A stretch of 28,909 bases of DNA, from contig CAZQEN010000052.1 in NCBI GenBank assembly GCA_964591605.1, positions 1-28,909 of the forward strand. The letters run 5' to 3'. The position numbers were made by a program, and so were the translations under genes. The stretch's first letter is position 1; every line of letters begins with the position of its first letter. Shown one piece after another: positions 17,434 through 23,035 of the stretch. The DNA is from CAYLLT01 sp964591605. GTDB taxonomy: Bacteria > Planctomycetota > Phycisphaerae > UBA1845 > PWPN01. The notes beneath the pieces are model-generated. The model saw only the letters and a program-made list of their open reading frames with translations, ran no database searches and was not told the DNA's origin.

Positions 17434-17997
17434 CTACGCAGGAACTCTGTTGATCCCGCTCCGCCGGCGGCGCTGGCGGACGATGGCCACGATCCAGAGG
17501 GCGCCCAGCAGGCCGAAGGGAAAGGCGTAGATGAGCAGATCCCACGCCCCCCAGCCGGGAGGAGTGGATTCAACCTGGGCCAGGACTTCGTCGATGCAGC
17601 CGTCGGCGCGCTTGATCTGGAAGCCGACGCGCCACTGACGCCGCTCGTCGAACAAGGGGCGCAATTCGTACTGCATGCGGTTGCGGAGCGTCTGCCGCCG
17701 GCCGTCGTAGCTCGCCCGCGCGAGCCGGCCATCGATCGGCTCGGTCCACATCGAGACGCCCGCCGGCTCGGGCGGGAGGCCCCCGTCTTTCGTCTCCAAC
17801 ACGACGTAGAAGAGGGCCTCGCCAATGTCGGGATCGGCCCACACGGAGACGACGGACGGGCCCGCCTTCGCATCCATGATGATCGGAAACGGCGGGCCCT
17901 CGTGCGCCGCTGCGCGCTGCCCCCCTGCCGCGCAGAGTCCGGCGGCCAGCGCCAGCGCCGATCGCGAAAAGGCGAGTCGAATCCAACCTGAACGCAC
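17434..17997 (-). CDS. periplasmic protein with C-terminal membrane anchor, redox operon
   Basis: 187 residues from a GTG at 17997, which starts two bases after the 4Fe-4S gene stop with GGGGGG just upstream. It has a signal peptide (WIRLAFSRSALALAAGLCAA), then a mature start HEGPPFPI. A beta-rich domain of about 110 residues (SVWADPDIGEALFYVV) follows, then a TM helix (LLIYAFPFGLLGALWIVAIV) and a basic cytoplasmic tail. I do not recognise a named family. The N-terminal HEG after signal cleavage and the FixH/4Fe-4S neighbours suggest a role in membrane redox or metal handling; this is inference. The frame is open far upstream inside the previous gene, but that part is a shadow. Confidence 0.75.
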   Translation of the reverse strand: MRSGWIRLAFSRSALALAAGLCAAGGQRAAAHEGPPFPIIMDAKAGPSVVSVWADPDIGEALFYVVLETKDGGLPPEPAGVSMWTEPIDGRLARASYDGRRQTLRNRMQYELRPLFDERRQWRVGFQIKRADGCIDEVLAQVESTPPGWGAWDLLIYAFPFGLLGALWIVAIVRQRRRRSGINRVPA

Positions 17998-17999
17998 CT

Positions 18000-19547
18000 T
18001 CAGCCCCCCAGAAACGTGCCGCGCATGTCCATCGGCTGGGCCATGATCCACGCCGCAACGGCGAACAAAAGTCCGTGCAGCACCGCGAACGGCAGCCACG
18101 CCGACCAGACGCGCGTCGATGTGACCTCGTGCGCGACGGACCACGCGACCAGCCAGGAGCCCACCAGCCCAAGGCTCAGGAAGCCCAGCTCGATGGGCCA
18201 CACCATGGTCGCCGGCAGGCCGCCCAGCCGCCAGAGCGGCTCGCCCAGAAGCGGGGTACCCGTGGCATGCAGCACGGCGTTCTGCGTCACGGGAACCACG
18301 GTCAAAAAACCGGTCAAGAAGTGAAAACCGTAGTGCGCGAGCCATACGCCGAACCCGATGGGCACGAGCGAGCGGGCAAAACGCGTCGCGATGGCCGTCA
18401 GGGACTTCTGTGAGCCGATGCCCCGCCGCGTGGCCGCCGCCGCCGCGCCGAGCAGGAGGGCCGGCTCGATCACGAGGGCCGCTGCAAACAGCCCCGCGAG
18501 AATCGGCCACTCGACGTGCAGCCCGAGCCTCCGGGCAACCCACTGCTCGAGCGCGTAGACCGGGCTGATCATGGCGAAGGCGTTGAGCAGCGCCGCGAAT
18601 GTGAACACCGTCGCCAGAATGCCGAAATCCAGGCGGTTCTCGATGCGGCGCAGGCCGGAGCGCGGCCCCGTCAGCGTCAATTCATCACCCGGCACCCGCA
18701 CCAGCAGCCCCACGTTATCGTGCGGGCACGCATAGACGCAGTCCAGGCAGAACGTGCAGTCGATGTTACCCACTTTTCGAGGTTGAAAGAGGGCCAGTTC
18801 GCATCCCCGCTGGAGAATCGGCAGCGCACCGCGGTCGCGACCGCCGTCAGGCGCGGGCGCTGGACCGGGGCGGCCGCGGATGCAGTCCTTCGTCCGGCAC
18901 GATGCGCAGGTCTCTTGATCCCGGACGGTGATTTCAAGCGGCGCGAGCGTGGAGGACAGGAAATTGAACTGGCCGACCGGGCAGACGTACTTGCAGAACG
19001 AGGCCCGGCGAAACAGCGAATCGACGAGCGTCGCCGCGGCGAAATAGCCGACGATCAGCACGCCCGTCCACCACGGATCGGCCCAGAGGTCAAAGAGCTC
19101 ATAGAAAAACAGAACCGCCACCAGCAGCACGATCGAGGGCCACTTGTTGCGCAGCCAGGGCGGCCATTCCCACCGCGGCGACCACCGCCGTCGGATCAGA
19201 TCGCGGGGCAAGAGAAAGGGGCAGGCCATGCAGAAGAAGTTACCACCCAGCAGGATGGCCAGTACGACCAGCCCGCGGAAATGCACCCACGTGAGCAGCG
19301 TCGCGAGATTCTTGGGGGCCAGGCCCGGTCCCCAGAAGGCGTGGGCGATCATGACCGCGCTGACGAGCCCGAGCAGACTCTGGAGCAGCAGCCGGGAACG
19401 GCGCCACTTCAGAAAGCCGCCCAGCAACGGCAGACGCAGCAGATCGAGCCTGGCCGCGGGGATCGCACCTGCGCGGCGAAAAGCCGGCTGCTGCTCAGCG
19501 GGCTTTGACGCCAGGCACGTCGATCTTGTGTTCGAGTCGCCGTCCAT
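18000..19547 (-). CDS. polytopic 4Fe-4S membrane protein (NapH/CcoG-like)
   Basis: 515 residues with roughly ten TM helices around a cytoplasmic iron-sulfur region. It has CMACP (Cys106/109) and CKYVCP (Cys185/189) at helix ends, then CASC..C (214/217/222), Cys249 and the ferredoxin motif CTFCLDCVYACP (264/267/270/274). Such proteins pass electrons across or along the membrane. The start is uncertain: the ATG at 19547 overlaps the YtkA-like gene by 53 bases and has a weak ribosome-binding site. No other ATG precedes the first helix. It ends two bases before the next gene. It may supply electrons to UnbU-linked chemistry, but a link to respiration is equally possible. Confidence 0.85.
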   Translation of the reverse strand: MDGDSNTRSTCLASKPAEQQPAFRRAGAIPAARLDLLRLPLLGGFLKWRRSRLLLQSLLGLVSAVMIAHAFWGPGLAPKNLATLLTWVHFRGLVVLAILLGGNFFCMACPFLLPRDLIRRRWSPRWEWPPWLRNKWPSIVLLVAVLFFYELFDLWADPWWTGVLIVGYFAAATLVDSLFRRASFCKYVCPVGQFNFLSSTLAPLEITVRDQETCASCRTKDCIRGRPGPAPAPDGGRDRGALPILQRGCELALFQPRKVGNIDCTFCLDCVYACPHDNVGLLVRVPGDELTLTGPRSGLRRIENRLDFGILATVFTFAALLNAFAMISPVYALEQWVARRLGLHVEWPILAGLFAAALVIEPALLLGAAAAATRRGIGSQKSLTAIATRFARSLVPIGFGVWLAHYGFHFLTGFLTVVPVTQNAVLHATGTPLLGEPLWRLGGLPATMVWPIELGFLSLGLVGSWLVAWSVAHEVTSTRVWSAWLPFAVLHGLLFAVAAWIMAQPMDMRGTFLGG

Positions 19548-19908
19548 CCTGCATCTTCGCGGTCACCAGGAGGAACCAGTCGCCGCCCATGGTGAATTCG
19601 AGCGTGCCTCGATAGCGCCCAGGCTCGCTCTCCTTCAGGTCGGCCAGCACCGGCTTCATCCCGGCGTGGTTCATGTTGCCTTCGACATGAAGCTGCGCCC
19701 CCTCGATCGGCTTTCCGTCGGGCTGCGTGAGCCTCAGGTTCACCTGGGCGTCGCCGACGGTGGGGGGGGAGGGGAGAATCTCCATCTCGAACCGGGCCTG
19801 CGGCGCGTCCGATCCGTCCCGCCGGCAACCCCCCCAGGGCAGCAGAATCGCCAAAATCACGAGCGTTGCGGCAACCGAGCGGCTGACGGAATCGCTTTTG
19901 ACCGTCAT
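19495..19908 (-). CDS. YtkA/FixH-like lipoprotein
   Basis: 137 residues: a short basic start, a hydrophobic segment (AATLVILAILLPW), then GGC as a weak lipobox. A YtkA-like beta-sandwich domain follows (VNLRLTQPDGKPIEGAQL, GNMNHAGM, YRGTLEFTMGGDWFLLV). The His/Met cluster NMNHAGM is compatible with copper binding, as in some family members. The ATG at 19908 starts 17 bases after the preceding stop; the longer open frame upstream is a shadow. It overlaps the start of the 4Fe-4S gene, as is common for FixH-type pairs. Confidence 0.75.
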   Translation of the reverse strand: MTVKSDSVSRSVAATLVILAILLPWGGCRRDGSDAPQARFEMEILPSPPTVGDAQVNLRLTQPDGKPIEGAQLHVEGNMNHAGMKPVLADLKESEPGRYRGTLEFTMGGDWFLLVTAKMQDGRRLEHKIDVPGVKAR

Positions 19909-19924
19909 CAGCAGACGAGCCCGA

Positions 19925-20512
19925 TCACGTGAGCGCGACGCGCGGGTGCCAGGCACAGGAGCAATGATGGTGAGCCTCCTCCTCGGCCGTGGGGAACATG
20001 TGATCGAACATCGCGATGACCATCGGGATGAAGACGATCGCATTGTAGAACAGGTGCAGCTCGACGCGCGGGATCCAGAGCTGGGCGATGCTGACCGGCA
20101 CCGGGGATCCGAAGAGGTTCCTCTGAAGAATGGCCTGCCCCTGGAGGAGTCCGTGCTCGATGTGGTGCCAGAACTGGATCCAGAACGCGATCATCCACCA
20201 GGTGTAGGAGCGGCCGACGAATCCCTTGCGCAGAATCCACAAGCCGATCAGCATGACCAGGGCGTAACCGTAGTGAAGGACTTCGGAGCTGATCAGCCAG
20301 GGCATCCACAGACCCAGGACACCGCCGGCCTGAGGCCGCGGCCAGTGGAGGATGTAGACCTGCACGGCCTGGGCGAGATGCTCAGCCCAGTGGGCCAGCA
20401 CGATTACCATGAACGATTGGAGTGATCGCTTGTGAAGCGGGCCGTTGAGCCGCTCCATCCAGGTCATCTGTGTGTCCGCACGCCTGATGCTGCACGCTGT
20501 GGACGTTGACAT
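19925..20512 (-). CDS. His-rich polytopic membrane protein
   Basis: 195 residues from ATG 20512, with GAGGGG seven bases upstream. It has four or five TM helices and many intramembrane or edge histidines: HWAEH, EVLHYGY, WHHIEHG, ELHLFYN, FDHMFP and HHHC near the end. The pattern suggests metal or haem ligation. I do not recognise a family. It is the first gene of the redox operon, ahead of the YtkA-like gene. A longer open frame upstream to 20677 lacks conserved character and contains the promoter, so it is rejected. Confidence 0.75.
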   Translation of the reverse strand: MSTSTACSIRRADTQMTWMERLNGPLHKRSLQSFMVIVLAHWAEHLAQAVQVYILHWPRPQAGGVLGLWMPWLISSEVLHYGYALVMLIGLWILRKGFVGRSYTWWMIAFWIQFWHHIEHGLLQGQAILQRNLFGSPVPVSIAQLWIPRVELHLFYNAIVFIPMVIAMFDHMFPTAEEEAHHHCSCAWHPRVALT

Positions 20513-20531
20513 GTCGGCGCCCCTCGACCGG

Positions 20532-20552
20532 CCGGGGTTTTGAGAAACCCGG
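20532..20552 (-). promoter_or_regulatory. leader hairpin upstream of the redox operon
   Basis: CCGGGGTTT-TGAG-AAACCCGG forms a hairpin with one bulged G. It sits 20-40 bases before the ATG at 20512, just ahead of the ribosome-binding site. It could affect translation of the first gene. Confidence 0.35.
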
Positions 20553-20645
20553 ACGCCCGCTCCCAGATTGCGGTCCGCCCCCTGGTTTGCCATTCCCTGA
20601 CGCGCAGAACTGTTCCCGCAAACCTGAGGCCCGAATGACGACTTG

Positions 20646-20682
20646 CAGTAGTTACTGTACCGGTAGCCCGATGCCAAAACAA
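20646..20682 (-). promoter_or_regulatory. candidate promoter with overlapping palindrome, redox operon
   Basis: On the minus strand TTGTTT (20682-20677), a 17-base spacer, and TACAGT (20659-20654) make a sigma-70-like promoter about 140 bases before the ATG at 20512. The -10 overlaps a perfect inverted repeat, CAGTA-GT-TACTG (20646-20657), a plausible repressor site. It suggests the redox operon is transcribed separately from unbU. Confidence 0.4.
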
Positions 20683-20717
20683 GCTTTTTTTCGACGCCTG
20701 CAGATCCGTAGCCGGCT

Positions 20718-21746
20718 TCACGGGCTGGATGCCGGCACGGGCTGCGGACGTGCCCGGAAAGGAATCCGAATCAGCCGCCAGACCTCGGCCTCCCGGATGC
20801 CGGCCCGATGAGCCACGGCCCGCATGATCGGCAGCATCGCGCAGTGGATGAACAGCGAGTAGAACATGGAGTAGCGGATCTCGAGATAGCGCATGATGCC
20901 GTCAAGAACGGCGATCGAGAGACCCCAGGCGACCCGTCCGCGCGGCGTGGGCGGCGAGGCCTTCGGGTCGGGCAGCATCACGAATGTGAACAGGGCGAAC
21001 TCTGCGCCGGTCATGGGGCCGAGGACGAACACCAGGCCGCCCTGGCCCGCGGCCATGCGCAGCAGCCCCATGAGCGTGTAGCCGCCCATCCAGGCGAGCG
21101 CCAGCTCGAGGCGCTTGATCCGCTTCATCATCAGCAGGCCCAGCGCGATGATGATAATCGCGATGCGGTAGTCCGCTCCCCATTGTGAGCCCGGCGCGAT
21201 CGAGGCCACGCCGTGCCCCAGCAGCAGGATCATCACCAGCCCGAAATTGGACGGGTTGAAGAAGTTCTGCCGCCCGTAGGTGAGCAGGTACTTGGACAGA
21301 ATGGCCCAGACGCTGGCCACGACGAAGACGCGCCAGTCATAGCTTTCGAGGAGAATGCCGATGCTCATGGCCGTCAGATACGCTGAGATGGGCACGAGAA
21401 TCTGCCGGTAGAGGACGGCCGAAATGATCATGTCGAGGAGGCACGCCGTGCCGATGGTCAGGCCAAGCTGGAGCGGGCTGCGGTTGAAGTAGTAGGCGGT
21501 CTGACCCAGGATGGTCCAGAGCGTCTGGGCGGCGGCGACCATGACGCGGGGATCTTTGAGGCTGGGAACGACGAAGGTCCATCGGCGAGGAATTGCGGAT
21601 TGCGGATTGCGGATTGCGGATTGGGAGGGGGCGGGAGTAACGGCGCAGGCAGACGCAGAAGCGTTGTGGGCGCTGTCAGCGTTCAAGACGTCAGGTCCGT
21701 CCTGCTTCTCATTCCGCAATCCGCAATCCGAAATTCTCAATCCCAT
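20718..21746 (-). CDS. unbU: enediyne accessory membrane protein, UnbU (RnfD/NQR2-like)
   Basis: 342 residues. Residues 1-55 are low-complexity and encoded by a palindromic element. Residues 60-330 are a polytopic membrane domain of the NQR2/RnfD type with FNPSNFGLVMIL (residues 163-174) and FTFVMLPDPKASPP, both typical of UnbU. RnfD homologues carry flavin and move electrons in a membrane complex, but no other Rnf/Nqr subunit is present here. UnbU is one of the conserved enediyne families; its chemistry is unsettled. The ATG lies one base after the stop of the TPR-like gene, so the long N-terminus is probably translated; a start closer to the core cannot be excluded. Confidence 0.88.
   Translation of the reverse strand: MGLRISDCGLRNEKQDGPDVLNADSAHNASASACAVTPAPSQSAIRNPQSAIPRRWTFVVPSLKDPRVMVAAAQTLWTILGQTAYYFNRSPLQLGLTIGTACLLDMIISAVLYRQILVPISAYLTAMSIGILLESYDWRVFVVASVWAILSKYLLTYGRQNFFNPSNFGLVMILLLGHGVASIAPGSQWGADYRIAIIIIALGLLMMKRIKRLELALAWMGGYTLMGLLRMAAGQGGLVFVLGPMTGAEFALFTFVMLPDPKASPPTPRGRVAWGLSIAVLDGIMRYLEIRYSMFYSLFIHCAMLPIMRAVAHRAGIREAEVWRLIRIPFRARPQPVPASSP
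21591..21743. repeat. GCGGATT/AATCCGC element forming the unbU 5' end
   Basis: The left arm (21592-21622) is repeated ATTGCGG; the right arm (21713-21742) is ATTCCGCAATCCGCAATCCG and following. They flank about 90 bases. The whole element is in frame and encodes the UnbU N-terminus (ISDCGLRNEK ... SAIRNPQSAIP). The unbU start codon lies at its very edge. Confidence 0.85.
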
Positions 21747-21747
21747 A

Positions 21748-22893
21748 TCAGTTCCACACCCACGCCAGATCGGTCATCGGATGGTCGAGTTCGCTGCGGC
21801 TGCGATCGAGCTCTTCCTCCAGCCGGTCCAGGATTTCGTCGTTGCTCCAGCCATACCGGCGGCGGATGGCGGCCTGAAGATCGTCGTCGTGGCACAGATT
21901 CTGGGCGATCTGCCACCACGAGCGGGCCACGCTGAGGCGATCGGCCTTCACGCAGGCATCTCCCAGGAGCATGGCGAGCGTGGCCTGCACGCGCGGCGAA
22001 ACGCCGCCGAAGCGACGGCCGATGGCCACGCACAGGCCGATGTCCTGGGCGGCGGCATCGGGCGGCGTCCTGGCCGACTCGGGCCACACCAGCCGCGACG
22101 GGCGGTGCAGGTGGTTCAGTCCGCGGGCCATGAGCGCGGGGATGTAGCCGGGATTCCCCTGGTCGATGATCCCGCTCAGGATATCCACCGCCTGCACGCT
22201 GGCCGGCGCCTTGATCTCGAGCGCCGGGAACAGCAGCATCTCGTCCACCCAGGCCAGGGCAAGCTGGAGCTTCGTCTCGCGTGAGTTGTGCTCGCGCACC
22301 AGTTCCTCGAAAAACGCGATCGGCTGCCGGCTCAGTTCCGGCGGAAACTGCGGCGTGAGGTGGCCTTCCCGACGTGCCTTCTGGAGGAACTCCCTCCGGG
22401 CTCGGAAGACGACCACGCGATAGGCGTTGGCCAGCACGAGGCTGTCCGGATCGCGGCGGATCCCCTGACGCATGAGGTCCAGCGCCGCGGGCACATCGCC
22501 GCGCTGATACGCACCCAGCCCCTGCTGCACCAGACGCGCCCCGTCAGAAAGCCCTTCGCCGCCCCCCCCTGTGGGGGCCGGGTCCGTGCCGACCGAGCCC
22601 GCATTCCAGATGGCCTCGTTCAGCCGCTTCATGTCCTGCAACCCCACCAGCCCCGACGCCTCCGCCGTCAGTCCCGGCGGGACCGCCGGCAGATCGAGCA
22701 GGCCCACCCGCCACCAGGCGATGGCGGCGATCGCCGCGATCAGCAGCAGACCGAGCACCCAAACACGCTTCTGAGACGTGAGACGCGAGACGCGAGATGT
22801 TTGACCGCGCAGGTGCACGTCTGGCGTGTCATGTCTCACGTCGCACGTCTCGCGTCGTGCGTCGTTCGTCGCTGTCTTGATCGCGTCCGTCAT
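21748..22893 (-). CDS. membrane-anchored TPR-like protein between unbV and unbU
   Basis: 381 residues. Residues 1-42 are a repeat-encoded basic segment. One TM helix follows (VWVLGLLLIAAIAAIAWW), then an alpha-helical extracytoplasmic domain with TPR-like helices (GLGAYQRGDVPAALDLMRQG, YRVVVFRARREFL). The rest is helical and ends in DLAWVWN one base before unbU. No catalytic motif is visible. It is probably a scaffold for the UnbU/UnbV assembly; that role is inferred from the operon position. Confidence 0.75.
   Translation of the reverse strand: MTDAIKTATNDARRETCDVRHDTPDVHLRGQTSRVSRLTSQKRVWVLGLLLIAAIAAIAWWRVGLLDLPAVPPGLTAEASGLVGLQDMKRLNEAIWNAGSVGTDPAPTGGGGEGLSDGARLVQQGLGAYQRGDVPAALDLMRQGIRRDPDSLVLANAYRVVVFRARREFLQKARREGHLTPQFPPELSRQPIAFFEELVREHNSRETKLQLALAWVDEMLLFPALEIKAPASVQAVDILSGIIDQGNPGYIPALMARGLNHLHRPSRLVWPESARTPPDAAAQDIGLCVAIGRRFGGVSPRVQATLAMLLGDACVKADRLSVARSWWQIAQNLCHDDDLQAAIRRRYGWSNDEILDRLEEELDRSRSELDHPMTDLAWVWN
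22772..22866. repeat. GAGACG/CGTCTC element at the 5' end of the TPR gene
   Basis: The left arm TGAGACGTGAGACGCGAGAC and following (22772-22799) is complementary to CATGTCTCACGTCGCACGTC and following (22830-22866). It encodes the basic cytoplasmic N-terminus with NDARRETCDVRHDT and SRVSRLTSQ. Confidence 0.75.
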
Positions 22894-22928
22894 GCCACTG
22901 TGCTGTCCCTAACGCCTCTTCGGAACGC

Positions 22929-23001
22929 GGGTGGCATGGGCAGCGTACTCGCTGCCCGTGTCCGATCTCCACAGGCAATGATTACATTGCCCACGCCACC
23001 C
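22929..23001. repeat. intergenic three-way-junction hairpin element
   Basis: An outer stem GGGTGGC (22929-22935)/GCCACCC (22995-23001) encloses two perfect hairpins: GGGCAGCG-TACT-CGCTGCCC (22938-22957) and GGCAATG-ATTA-CATTGCC (22974-22991). It lies in the 142-base gap between unbV and the TPR gene, inside the presumed operon. Confidence 0.85.
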
Positions 23002-23035
23002 AGCTCGACGCTCAAGCCATTTCCGGAACATGACA

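Noticed and set aside
18516..19508. 330-codon plus-strand open frame
   Set aside because: Antisense to the 4Fe-4S protein with its ordered Cys motifs.
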